Source: Verrucomicrobiota bacterium
GTDB lineage: Bacteria > Verrucomicrobiota > Verrucomicrobiia > Chthoniobacterales > Terrimicrobiaceae
Assembly (NCBI GenBank): GCA_017305195.1
Contig: JAFKMU010000045.1
Coordinates: 1 to 64,000 of the forward strand
Direction of reading: 5' to 3'
Length of the DNA: 64,000 nucleotides
Shown here: positions 9,716 through 17,743 of the stretch, in pieces
How positions within the stretch are numbered: position 1 is the stretch's first letter
Layout: every line of letters starts with the position of its first letter
Translations under genes and position numbers: made by a program
Notes under the pieces: model-generated
Databases searched by the model: none
What the model was told of the DNA's origin: nothing
The model's input: only the letters and a program-made list of their open reading frames with translations

Positions 9716-11563
9716 CTACTCCACCGTCACGCTCTTGGCGAGGTTGCGCGGCTTGTCGACGTCGCAGCCGAGTTCGGCGGCGATGTGGTAGGCGAGCAAC
9801 TGGAGCGGGATCGAAGCGAGGATCGGCGTGAGATAGTCGGGCGACTTCGGGATGCGGATGACGTCATCAGCCACCTTGTCGAGATGGTCGTTGCCTTCCG
9901 TGCCGATGGCGATCACCGGACCCTTGCGGGCCTTGACCTCCTCGATGTTGCTCACGTTCTTCTCAAAGACCGCATCACGCGGCGCGATGAAGACCGACGG
10001 CGTCTCCTCGTTAACCAGGGCGATCACACCGTGCTTGAGCTCTGCGCTCGGGTAGCCCGAGGCGGCGATGTAGCTGATTTCCTTGAGCTTGAGCGCACCT
10101 TCCAAAGCGATCGGGTAGTTCGCCTGGCGGCCCATGAAGAGGAAGTTCGGCGCCTTCGCGTATTTCTTCGCGATGGCAGCCACCTGGGCGTCGAGTTCCA
10201 AAGTCTGCGCAACCAGAGTCGGCAGGCGCTCGAGATTGGCGAGGATTTCCAGACCCTCGGCATAGCTGAGATAACGAATGCGCCCGAGCAGGGTCGCCAG
10301 CAGCGCCATGATCGTGAGCTGCGAGGTGAAGGACTTCGTCGCCGCCACGCCGATCTCCGGCCCGGCGTGCATGTAGACGCCGCCGTCGCTCTCGCGGGCG
10401 ATCGTGCTGCCGACACTATTACAAATACCGAGCGTGCGGTGGCCCTTGCGCTGACTCTCGCGCAAGGCCGCCAGCGTATCCGCCGTCTCGCCGCTCTGGC
10501 TGATGACAAAGACCAGCGTGTCGCGATCCGTCGGCAGGTTGCGATAGCGCAGCTCGCTGGCAAACTCGCACTCCACCGGGATGTGCGCGAGCGACTCGAT
10601 GAGATACTCGCCCACCATGGCCGCGTGAAAGGCCGTGCCGCATCCGCAGAGAATAATGCGCTCGACGGAACGCAGATCCGCGTTCGTCATGTTCAGGCCG
10701 CCCAGCTTCGCCGTCGCCTCCTCGGGCGAAAGACGGCCGCGCATGGCGTCGCGCACGGAGTTGGGCTGCTCGTAGATTTCCTTGAGCATGTAGTGCGGGT
10801 AGGTTCCCTTGTCGACGTCCTCGGCGGAGAACTCGACCTTGCTCACCTGGAAGCTCACGTCCGACCCGGCCAGCGTCGAGATATCAAACCCATCCTCACG
10901 CAGGGCCACGATCTCGTAGTCATTCAGGTACACCGCCTCGCGGGTATGCGCCACGATCGCGCTCACGTCGCTGGCGAGGAAATGTTCCCCTTTGCCGATG
11001 CCGACGACCAGCGGGCTCCCCCGCCGCGCACCCACCAACACTCCCGGCAGATCGGTATGCAGGACCCCGATGCCATACGTACCGATCACCTGCCGAAGGG
11101 CTTCGCGCACTGCGGTGACGAGTCCCGCCTGGCTGATGTCGCCATTGCGTTCAAAGGCATCCCCGATGAGATGCGCCAGCACCTCGGTATCCGTCTGGGA
11201 TTTGAAAACATGCCCCCGCTCCTCCAGCTGTTCGCGGAGGGTCTGGTAATTCTCGATCACGCCATTATGCACGAGGACGAGCTTGCCGCTCTGGTCGTAG
11301 TGCGGGTGGGCGTTTTCGTTCGTCACGCCGCCATGCGTGGCCCAGCGGGTGTGGCTGATGCCGATGCGCCCGTGCACCGGCGACTCGCCGATGACCCTGG
11401 CCAGTTCCGCGATGCGGCCCACGGATTTACGGACCTCGATGCCACGGCCATTGAGCGTTGCCACCCCGGCGGAATCGTATCCACGGTACTCCAACCTGCG
11501 CAGTCCATCCAAAAGGACGGGTACCGCCTCAGCCTTTCCAACGTATCCAACAATTCCACACAT
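9716..11563 (-). CDS. glmS: Glutamine-fructose-6-phosphate aminotransferase
   Basis: A 615-residue GlmS (EC 2.6.1.16) making glucosamine-6-phosphate for peptidoglycan and LPS. Cys2 of MCGIVGYVG is the N-terminal nucleophile of the glutaminase domain (residues 1-230), followed by two SIS sugar-isomerase domains (for example VFVISQSGETADTLAALR) and the typical end PRNLAKSVTVE. Length is normal. No glmS ribozyme is recognisable upstream, as expected outside Firmicutes. It is divergent from glgC with 67 bases between the starts, so the two promoters share a short region. Confidence 0.98.
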   Translation of the reverse strand: MCGIVGYVGKAEAVPVLLDGLRRLEYRGYDSAGVATLNGRGIEVRKSVGRIAELARVIGESPVHGRIGISHTRWATHGGVTNENAHPHYDQSGKLVLVHNGVIENYQTLREQLEERGHVFKSQTDTEVLAHLIGDAFERNGDISQAGLVTAVREALRQVIGTYGIGVLHTDLPGVLVGARRGSPLVVGIGKGEHFLASDVSAIVAHTREAVYLNDYEIVALREDGFDISTLAGSDVSFQVSKVEFSAEDVDKGTYPHYMLKEIYEQPNSVRDAMRGRLSPEEATAKLGGLNMTNADLRSVERIILCGCGTAFHAAMVGEYLIESLAHIPVECEFASELRYRNLPTDRDTLVFVISQSGETADTLAALRESQRKGHRTLGICNSVGSTIARESDGGVYMHAGPEIGVAATKSFTSQLTIMALLATLLGRIRYLSYAEGLEILANLERLPTLVAQTLELDAQVAAIAKKYAKAPNFLFMGRQANYPIALEGALKLKEISYIAASGYPSAELKHGVIALVNEETPSVFIAPRDAVFEKNVSNIEEVKARKGPVIAIGTEGNDHLDKVADDVIRIPKSPDYLTPILASIPLQLLAYHIAAELGCDVDKPRNLAKSVTVE

Positions 11564-11630
11564 AACTTTTTAGGATCGTGACAAGAGCCACACAGCCGGG
11601 CAAGATGCAATTCCCGTTTCCTCTCTCGCG

Positions 11631-12929
11631 ATGAGCGCACGACCCATCCTTCTCCCTCTTAATCGTACCCTCGCCATCATCATGGGCGGCGGTGCCGGCA
11701 CCCGACTCTTCCCTCTCACCAAGGAGCGCGCCAAGCCCGCGGTCCCGCTCGGTGGCAAGTACCGACTGGTCGACATTCCGATCAGCAACTGCCTGAACTC
11801 CGGCCTGCGCAGCATTTACGTGCTCACGCAGTTCAACAGCATGTCGCTGCACCGGCACATCAACGCGAGCTACAAGTTCGACAACTTCACGCCCAGCTTC
11901 GTCGAGATCCTCGCCGCCCAGCAGACCCCCGAGGGCTCCCGCTGGTACCAGGGCACGGCCGACGCCGTACGGCAAAACATGCGCTACTTCCTCGAGCGCC
12001 AGGCCGATTACCTCGTGATCCTCAGCGGCGACCAGCTCTACCGCATGGACTACCGCGACGTGCTCCGCCAGCACATCGAGACCAAGGCCGACATCACGCT
12101 CGCCACCATCCCGGTGAATCGCGCCGACGCCTCGGGCTTCGGCATCATGCACACCGACGAGCAGCGCCGCGTCATCGAGTTTGTCGAGAAGCCCAAGGAC
12201 CCCGCCATCCTCGACGGCCTGCGCATCCCGCCGGACCTACTCCGCTCCATCGGCCATCCCGAGACTGAGGAGCTCTTCCAGGCCTCCATGGGTATCTACG
12301 TCTTCAGCCGCAAGGTTCTCATCGAGTGCCTCGACAACGACCTCGTCGATTTCGGCAAGCACGTCATTCCCGCCGCCATCGAGAAGTATCAGGTCAACGC
12401 CTATATTTTCCAGGGCTACTGGGAGGACATCGGTACGATCAAAGCCTTCTTCGACGCGAATCTCAACCTCGCGGAGACCAGCCCGTCCTTCAGCTTCAAC
12501 ATCCCGGGCGCGCCGGTTTACACGCATCCGCGCTTCCTCCCGGCCAGCGTCATCAGCAATACCAAGATCGACCAGGCCATGATCTCCGACGGTTGCGTCA
12601 TCACCGACTCGACCATTGATCGATCCATCATCGGCATCCGCTCCATCATCAACCCGGGCTGCAAGCTCAAGAACGTCATCGTGATGGGCGCGGACTACTA
12701 CGAGTCCGACCTGTCGGAGTCCCCGGCCAACGGCCATCCCCGCATCGGCATCGGCCAGGGCACCCATATCGAGAATGCCATCATCGACAAGAATGCCCGC
12801 ATCGGGGACAACGTCGTCATCTCCCCCGCTGGAAAGACGGCGGATTACGACGGCGAGGGCTTTTACATTCGCGATGGCATCGTGGTCGTGCCGAAAAACA
12901 GTGTCATTCCGTCGGGAACTTGGTTATAG
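11631..12929 (+). CDS. glgC: Glucose-1-phosphate adenylyltransferase (ADP-glucose pyrophosphorylase)
   Basis: A 432-residue GlgC (EC 2.7.7.27), the committing step of glycogen synthesis. Nucleotide-binding motif GGGAGTRLFPLTKERAKPA begins at residue 19; the sugar-nucleotide signature WYQGTADAVRQN follows and the C-terminal left-handed beta-helix contains DSTIDRSIIGIRS and VIVMGADYYE. These segments look more like the plant/cyanobacterial enzymes than E. coli GlgC, which in cyanobacteria means activation by 3-phosphoglycerate; whether that holds here is inference. The downstream lipoprotein gene starts 17 bases after the stop. A GH57 branching enzyme lies 15 kb away. Confidence 0.97.
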   Translation: MSARPILLPLNRTLAIIMGGGAGTRLFPLTKERAKPAVPLGGKYRLVDIPISNCLNSGLRSIYVLTQFNSMSLHRHINASYKFDNFTPSFVEILAAQQTPEGSRWYQGTADAVRQNMRYFLERQADYLVILSGDQLYRMDYRDVLRQHIETKADITLATIPVNRADASGFGIMHTDEQRRVIEFVEKPKDPAILDGLRIPPDLLRSIGHPETEELFQASMGIYVFSRKVLIECLDNDLVDFGKHVIPAAIEKYQVNAYIFQGYWEDIGTIKAFFDANLNLAETSPSFSFNIPGAPVYTHPRFLPASVISNTKIDQAMISDGCVITDSTIDRSIIGIRSIINPGCKLKNVIVMGADYYESDLSESPANGHPRIGIGQGTHIENAIIDKNARIGDNVVISPAGKTADYDGEGFYIRDGIVVVPKNSVIPSGTWL

Positions 12930-12945
12930 CAGGCGCCCGTACGCT

Positions 12946-13527
12946 ATGATTTCTCGTTCCTGCGCGGCCGCGCTGATGGCCATCATTTGTTCGGTCCTTA
13001 CGGGCTGCTTTTACGACCATCCGCTCACCGAGACGCCGTCGAAGGATATAAACACCTGGCTTCTAGGCGTTTGGGAACATACCAACGACAAGGGCGATCT
13101 CGATCGCGCGACCGTTTTGCCGCTGACTGGCTCCCGCTATACCGTCTGGTATGAGAGCGTGCCCAAGACGGGTGCGAAGAAAAAATGGCGTTTCGAGGGA
13201 TGGATTTCCCGCGTCGGCAAAGCCGTTTTCCTCACTCTGCGTTGTGATGAGGGACCTGGAGACATCCCGCAGGGCAGCTATGTCTTCCTCCACTATCAGG
13301 TGCTCAACCAGAACCGCATCGCCATCCGTCTGCCGCAGCTCGACGCCGCCCCAGACGCCTCAAGCTACCAGCTCCGCAGCGATCTCCGCCGCAAACTGAA
13401 GGAAAAAACACTCTTCAATACGGAACCCGCCACAGTCTGGAAACGCGTCTCCGAGGTTTACTGGAATCCCAACAGCCAGGAACCTCAGCAGTACCAGCCT
13501 CTCCGATACCCGGAAACATCGCTCTAA
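12946..13527 (+). CDS. Lipoprotein of unknown function (193 aa)
   Basis: The frame is open further upstream into glgC, but the ATG at 12946 gives a clean signal MISRSCAAALMAIICSVLTGC with lipobox LTGC, so this start is chosen. The mature protein contains LLGVWEHTNDKGDLDRATVLPL and SRYTVWYES, a lipocalin-like opening (a GxWe motif on the first beta strand), consistent with a small beta-barrel, but I cannot name a family. It follows glgC closely and precedes a perfect palindrome that probably ends the transcript. Confidence 0.8.
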   Translation: MISRSCAAALMAIICSVLTGCFYDHPLTETPSKDINTWLLGVWEHTNDKGDLDRATVLPLTGSRYTVWYESVPKTGAKKKWRFEGWISRVGKAVFLTLRCDEGPGDIPQGSYVFLHYQVLNQNRIAIRLPQLDAAPDASSYQLRSDLRRKLKEKTLFNTEPATVWKRVSEVYWNPNSQEPQQYQPLRYPETSL

Positions 13528-13530
13528 AAG

Positions 13531-13556
13531 ATTTTTCGGAAAAGTTTCCGAAAAAT
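13531..13556 (+). terminator. Perfect 12+12 palindrome after the glgC-lipoprotein pair
   Basis: ATTTTTCGGAAA and its exact complement TTTCCGAAAAAT are separated by AG, four bases after the lipoprotein stop. As RNA it folds into a tight hairpin, but the right arm is A-rich rather than T-rich on the plus strand, so an operator function is a real alternative. Confidence 0.5.
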
Positions 13557-13567
13557 TGAACGCCTGA

Positions 13568-13585
13568 CCATCCGGGGGGTCAAAC
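13568..13585 (+). repeat. Direct repeat copy 1 (CCGGGGGGTC)
   Basis: CCATCCGGGGGGTCAAAC; matches 15 of 18 positions of copy 2 at 13684-13701. The two copies flank the hairpin at 13604-13670 and both precede a CTAT 19-20 bases from their start. Confidence 0.5.
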
Positions 13586-13603
13586 TCTATGGTTAAGGCA
13601 GCA

Positions 13604-13670
13604 ATTCGGGCCACCGCGGTTCAGTTTCCTTTGTTCTGAGCATTCATCGCGAGTGGCCCGAATCTTTTTT
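13604..13670 (+). ncRNA. Large two-stem hairpin with T run: terminator, leader or small RNA
   Basis: ATTCGGGCCAC (13604-13614) pairs perfectly with GTGGCCCGAAT (13653-13663) and is followed by CTTTTTT. The 38-base interior can form a second stem (GTTCAG with CTGAGC, one wobble). The size is well beyond a normal terminator loop. It could end the glgC transcript, act as an attenuator in the leader of the response-regulator gene starting at 13721, or be the 3' end of a small RNA beginning near 13560. No known riboswitch consensus is recognised. Confidence 0.5.
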
Positions 13671-13683
13671 CCGCATCAGCTTG

Positions 13684-13701
13684 CCAGCCGGGGGGTCCGA
13701 C
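13684..13701 (+). repeat. Direct repeat copy 2 (CCGGGGGGTC)
   Basis: CCAGCCGGGGGGTCCGAC, 20 bases before the start codon of the response regulator gene. See copy 1; a protein-binding or RNA structural site is possible. Confidence 0.5.
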
Positions 13702-13720
13702 GGCTATCACCCGAAGCTGC

Positions 13721-14413
13721 ATGCAAGATACGGTTCTGGTCGTAGAAGATGAGTCCGATGTCGTAGATTTGCTGCGGTATAATCTATCGCGAGCCGGGTT
13801 TGGCGTCATAATCGCCAACGACGGGGTCGAGGGGCTGGAAATGGCCCGCAAGAACCGCCCCGACATCATCGTCCTCGACCTGATGCTCCCCCGCATGGAC
13901 GGCCTGGCTGTCTGCAAGGCCCTGAAACGCGAGGCGGAAACCGAGCAGATGCCCATCGTGATGCTCACCGCCAAGAGCGAACCCAACGAACGCGTAAACG
14001 GCCTGGAACTGGGAGCCGACGACTACGTCACCAAGCCATTCAGCCCGAGGGAGTTGGTCCTGCGCGTGCAGGCTTTGCTACGCCGCCTTCGCTCCAGCAA
14101 CCGCAACGACGTCGTTACCGTCGATGCCTTCGAGGTCGACAAGAATGCCTTTGAAATCCGCCTCGACGGGAAGCGTCTCGACCTGACGACCACCGAGTTC
14201 AAGCTCCTGGCCCTGCTCATCGATCGCCGCGGCCGCATCCAGAGCCGCGAATCCCTTCTCTTTGATGTCTGGGGATACCAGAACGCCATCGATACACGCA
14301 CGGTCGATACCCACATGCGTCGCCTCCGCGAGAAGCTCGGCGACCATGCCTCCCGCCTCGAGACGGTGCGAGGCGAGGGCTATCGCTTCAACGTGCAAAC
14401 CACGGGCGAATGA
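13721..14413 (+). CDS. PhoB-like response regulator (OmpR family)
   Basis: A 230-residue two-domain regulator. Receiver domain: acidic pocket ED (9-11), phosphoacceptor Asp53 in IIVLDLMLPRMDG, and Lys105 in DYVTKPF. C-terminal winged helix: LTTTEFKLLALLIDRRGRI with the recognition region and DTHMRRLREKLGDH, ending VRGEGYRF. The LTTTEFKLL opening and neighbouring kinase resemble PhoB/PhoR, so phosphate or envelope stress is a likely signal, but no pst or phoU gene is nearby to confirm it. Its stop overlaps the kinase start (ATGA). Confidence 0.92.
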   Translation: MQDTVLVVEDESDVVDLLRYNLSRAGFGVIIANDGVEGLEMARKNRPDIIVLDLMLPRMDGLAVCKALKREAETEQMPIVMLTAKSEPNERVNGLELGADDYVTKPFSPRELVLRVQALLRRLRSSNRNDVVTVDAFEVDKNAFEIRLDGKRLDLTTTEFKLLALLIDRRGRIQSRESLLFDVWGYQNAIDTRTVDTHMRRLREKLGDHASRLETVRGEGYRFNVQTTGE

Positions 14414-15693
14414 TCTGGGCCATCGTCGGCGGAACCGTCGGCATCCTCCTGGCGGCCTACGTTTACTACCAGTTCATCGTTCCCTTCAACGAGGTGCGAG
14501 AGTCCCTCAAACGCCTCGCCGCCTACGACTTTCGCCCGGTGCTGCTGCGATCGCGGCTGGGCGTGTTCCGGGAAGCCTCTGCCCAGGTCCGCCGCATCTC
14601 AGAGCTCCTGCAACAGCTCGACCGGCAGATCGCCGACGAGGGGTTCAGCCTGCGGGCGATCCTGTCCAGCATGGTGGAGGGAGTGCTTATCGTCGACCGG
14701 TCCCTCCGCATCCGGCTTTGCAACGACCCGCTCCAGCGCATGTTTGACCTCCGGCAGTCACCGGTCAACCGCTCGGTGATGGAGGTTTTCCGCAGCCACC
14801 AGCTTCAGAACGCCATCGAGCACACGCTCGCCTCCGGCCAGAGCCGCCAGGTCTCCATCACCTTCGCGGGGAATACCCACTTCGACATCCATGTCGGCGG
14901 CCTGACCCCGCGCGGCCATGGCCGTCCGCCGGGTGCCGTCATCGTCTTTCACGACGTCACCAAGGTCCGCAACCTGGAGTCCGTGCGCCGGGAATTCGTC
15001 GCCAATGTCTCGCACGAGTTCCGCACCCCGCTCGCCATCATCAATGGCTACATCGAGACCCTGCTCGACGGCGCGCTCGACGACCGGCCCATGGCCGAGA
15101 AATCCCTCAAGGTCATGTACAAGAACGGCCAGCGCCTCACCCTGCTGATCGAGGACCTGATGACGATCTCAAAAATGGAGCACCGCTCCGCCATGCTGGA
15201 GTTTCGTCCGATGGACCTGCGGGAAAGCTTCAAAAAGATCCTCCACCGCCTTCAGTCTGCCCTGGCGGAACGCAACGCCGAGGTCACCTTCGACTGCCCC
15301 GCAGAAGCAGCCTATCTCGAGGGCGACGCCCGCCACCTCGACCAGGTCTTCGCCAACTTGCTGGAGAACGCCCTGCGGTACGGCACAGCCGACAAGGTCC
15401 AGGTCAGCGTCATCGTCCAGCGGGAGCAGGATGACGTCGTGATCTCCTTCACCGACAACGGCCCCGGCATTCCCCTGGAGGATCAGCCGCATATTTTCGA
15501 ACGTTTCTATCGGGTCCACAAGGATCGCTCCCGCGTGGCGGGAGGCACCGGACTGGGCCTCTCCATCGTCAAGCATGTCGTACAGGCTCATGGCGGAGCC
15601 GTTTCAGTGGAGAGCATACCCGGCCATGGAGCGACCTTCCGGGTTCGCCTCCCCATCTCCCAGGCGACGGTCGAGACCACTCCATCCCCATGA
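14410..15693 (+). CDS. PhoR-like sensor histidine kinase
   Basis: A 427-residue kinase with one N-terminal membrane helix (residues 1-20), no sizeable periplasmic domain, a short HAMP-like linker, a PAS domain (about 80-185, containing VEGVLIVDRSLRI), HisKA with FVANVSHEFRTPL (His202), and a HATPase core (N box NLLENALRYG, G1 DNGPGIP, F box FERFYRV, G2 GGTGLGLSIV). The architecture is that of PhoR, which senses through a membrane complex instead of a periplasmic domain. Overlaps the response regulator by four bases. Confidence 0.92.
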   Translation: MIWAIVGGTVGILLAAYVYYQFIVPFNEVRESLKRLAAYDFRPVLLRSRLGVFREASAQVRRISELLQQLDRQIADEGFSLRAILSSMVEGVLIVDRSLRIRLCNDPLQRMFDLRQSPVNRSVMEVFRSHQLQNAIEHTLASGQSRQVSITFAGNTHFDIHVGGLTPRGHGRPPGAVIVFHDVTKVRNLESVRREFVANVSHEFRTPLAIINGYIETLLDGALDDRPMAEKSLKVMYKNGQRLTLLIEDLMTISKMEHRSAMLEFRPMDLRESFKKILHRLQSALAERNAEVTFDCPAEAAYLEGDARHLDQVFANLLENALRYGTADKVQVSVIVQREQDDVVISFTDNGPGIPLEDQPHIFERFYRVHKDRSRVAGGTGLGLSIVKHVVQAHGGAVSVESIPGHGATFRVRLPISQATVETTPSP

Positions 15694-15751
15694 TCCGATC
15701 CCGCCTTTTCCAGAAACTTTCCCTCTGCCAGGGGGTTTTACCTTTATCGCC

Positions 15752-16450
15752 ATGAAAATCCGTCCCGTCATCCTCGCGCTGATCGGCACGATCCTTGCCT
15801 CGCACGCATCCCGCGCCCAGATGGAAGGAGCCAGTCCGTCGCCCGCCCCCGCTCCGGCCATGTCGGACCAAAAACCTCCGATGCCGCCGCCACCGGGAGG
15901 CCCCGATCAGGGACCCGGCCGGGAGTTCATGCGCGAGCGCATGATGAAGCGCTTCCTCGACAAGCTGACCGAGGACGAGCGCATGCGCTTTGAAAACGTC
16001 CGGGAAAAAGCCCTTCAAGACCCGAAGATCCAGGAACTGCGCAAGAAGGCCGACGAGGCGCGCGATGAGTTTTTCAACGCCGTACGGCAGAAGATGCAGC
16101 AGATCGATCCTGGCCTGGATGAGATCGTAAAGAAAAACGGCTTCGACAAGGGCGGCGGCCCCCGCTCGCCGCGCGGGCCGGAAGGCGCCGGAATGGAAAA
16201 GCTCACCCCTCAGGAACGCGATCGTCTCGACGCTGCGCGTGACAAGGCGAAGAGTGACCCCGCTGTCGCAAAGGCCAAGGCAGCCATGCAATCCGCCTCG
16301 ACTCCCGACGATCGCCGTACCGCCGCGGAGACCTTCCGCAAGGCCATGCACGATGCCATGATCAAACAGGACCCCACCATCGAGGAGATCCTGGTCAAAC
16401 TTCAGCCTCCGAAACCGCCGGAAGTCGGCGGCCCGGAGATGATGCAGTAG
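15752..16450 (+). CDS. Secreted helical protein with an internal duplication
   Basis: Start set at the ATG at 15752, which opens a signal peptide (MKIRPVILALIGTILASHAS, cleavage near RAQ). After a proline-rich linker (residues 28-56) come two related helical units: KLTEDERMRFENVREKALQD onward (71-128) and KLTPQERDRLDAARDKAKSD onward (150-217), each ending in a DP-x-(L/I)-x-EI motif. The units resemble the LTxxQ helical hairpins of Spy/CpxP-type periplasmic chaperones, which would fit with the adjacent two-component system, but this is a loose likeness. It begins 58 bases after the kinase gene. Confidence 0.75.
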   Translation: MKIRPVILALIGTILASHASRAQMEGASPSPAPAPAMSDQKPPMPPPPGGPDQGPGREFMRERMMKRFLDKLTEDERMRFENVREKALQDPKIQELRKKADEARDEFFNAVRQKMQQIDPGLDEIVKKNGFDKGGGPRSPRGPEGAGMEKLTPQERDRLDAARDKAKSDPAVAKAKAAMQSASTPDDRRTAAETFRKAMHDAMIKQDPTIEEILVKLQPPKPPEVGGPEMMQ

Positions 16451-16456
16451 CCGCCT

Positions 16457-16672
16457 TTAGCGGACGACGTTCTTGTAGTCGCTCGTCGTGGTTTCCGTGG
16501 TCACGGCGCTCTTTTTGGGTGCCGGAGTCGGGAGACCGTTGCGAACCATCTGGGTGTACGGTCCATTGACCGTCTGGGGCGAGTACATGTCGCGCCGATT
16601 TTCCAGGGTGGTGCAGGATGCTGTGAGAATGAGGGCGCCCACCGCGCCAAACAGGTAGAGGGCAGATTTCAC
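16457..16672 (-). CDS. Small lipoprotein (71 aa)
   Basis: MKSALYLFGAVGALILTASC is a complete lipoprotein signal with lipobox LTASC (Cys20). The 51-residue mature part is polar and lacks cysteine (TLENRRDMYSPQTVNGPYTQ, later TTETTTSDYKNVVR). No family is recognised. Convergent with the preceding gene (6 bases between stops) and divergent from lgt, the enzyme that would lipidate it. Confidence 0.75.
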   Translation of the reverse strand: MKSALYLFGAVGALILTASCTTLENRRDMYSPQTVNGPYTQMVRNGLPTPAPKKSAVTTETTTSDYKNVVR

Positions 16673-16784
16673 TTCGCTGAGTAAACGCGGTCAGCGCCCG
16701 TGCTGTCAATGCGCGAGCCTGCCACGCCGCACCATTTCCGGGTTGCGCTCCGGGCATCGCTCTCCCATCGTTCTGCCCGGTTTT

Positions 16785-17723
16785 ATGCTCGCCTATTACG
16801 TCCACGACCTCAGCCCGTATCTGATACGCTTCACCGAGGTCTTCGGCCTCCGGTGGTACGGGCTGGCCTATGTCGCCGCATTTTTTCTCGGCATCCTCGT
16901 CGTCAAGTCGCTCTCCCGTCGCGGGTACTGCGACATCCCGGAGGACAAGGTGGCCGATTTCATCATCGGCGGAGCGATCTTTGGCGTGCTCCTCGGCGGC
17001 CGGCTCGGCTACATGCTTTTCTACAACTGGGATGGCCTCATCCACGACCCCATCTCGATCTTCAGGGTCTGGGATGGCGGCATGTCGGCCCATGGCGGCA
17101 TGATCGGCCTCACGCTGTACACCTGGTGGTACTCGCGGCATGCAAAGGTCTCCTGGCGCAACATCGGCGACAACGTCGTCGTCGCCGCCCCGCTCGGCCT
17201 GCTCCTCGGCCGCCTGGCCAATTTCATCAATGGCGAGCTCTACGGCCGCGTGACCAGCGTTCCCTGGGCCGTCCAGTTCCCCAAGGAACTCTACACCGCC
17301 CCGCCGGAAACCGTCTCCCTCGCCCTGCAGGAGAGTACGTCGATCAATCCGGCATGGAACTCGGTCGACGCCATCATCGAGGCCTCGCGCGACTCCGAGC
17401 CGCTCCGCGCGGCCCTCGCGGGCATCCTGTCGCCCCGCCATCCGTCGCAGTTCTACGAGGCCTTTCTGGAAGGTGCGCTCCTCTTCACCCTGCTCTGGCT
17501 GCTCCGCACGAGAGTCCGGCTCCCCAACGGCGTGCTGACCGCGATTTTCTTCTTCGCCTACGCGCTGCTGCGCAGTATCGCGGAATTTTTCCGCGAACCC
17601 GACGCCCCGCTCACCGGCTCCCTGACTCGCGGACAGTTCCTTTCCATCTTCCTGATCCTGATTGGGGTGGGCTTTCTGGTGGCGGCGCTGATCAAGCCGT
17701 CCTATCCTCGGGGAAGGAGTTAA
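16785..17723 (+). CDS. lgt: Phosphatidylglycerol-prolipoprotein diacylglyceryl transferase
   Basis: A 312-residue polytopic inner-membrane enzyme that attaches diacylglycerol to the lipobox cysteine of prolipoproteins. The signature GRLANFINGELYGR and the HGGMIG and HPSQFYEAFLEG segments are all present, with about seven membrane helices. The ATG at 16785 (MLAYYVHDLSPYLI) is preferred to an upstream TTG because it matches the family start. The insertion of about 40 residues around SLALQESTSINPAWNSVDA is longer than in E. coli Lgt (291 aa). Several lipoproteins in this window are its expected substrates. Confidence 0.95.
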   Translation: MLAYYVHDLSPYLIRFTEVFGLRWYGLAYVAAFFLGILVVKSLSRRGYCDIPEDKVADFIIGGAIFGVLLGGRLGYMLFYNWDGLIHDPISIFRVWDGGMSAHGGMIGLTLYTWWYSRHAKVSWRNIGDNVVVAAPLGLLLGRLANFINGELYGRVTSVPWAVQFPKELYTAPPETVSLALQESTSINPAWNSVDAIIEASRDSEPLRAALAGILSPRHPSQFYEAFLEGALLFTLLWLLRTRVRLPNGVLTAIFFFAYALLRSIAEFFREPDAPLTGSLTRGQFLSIFLILIGVGFLVAALIKPSYPRGRS

Positions 17724-17743
17724 AGACCTCCTTTCGCTGATCC

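Noticed and set aside
11563-11630. glmS ribozyme between glmS and glgC
   Set aside because: Only 67 bases and no conserved core; glmS ribozymes are known mainly in Firmicutes.
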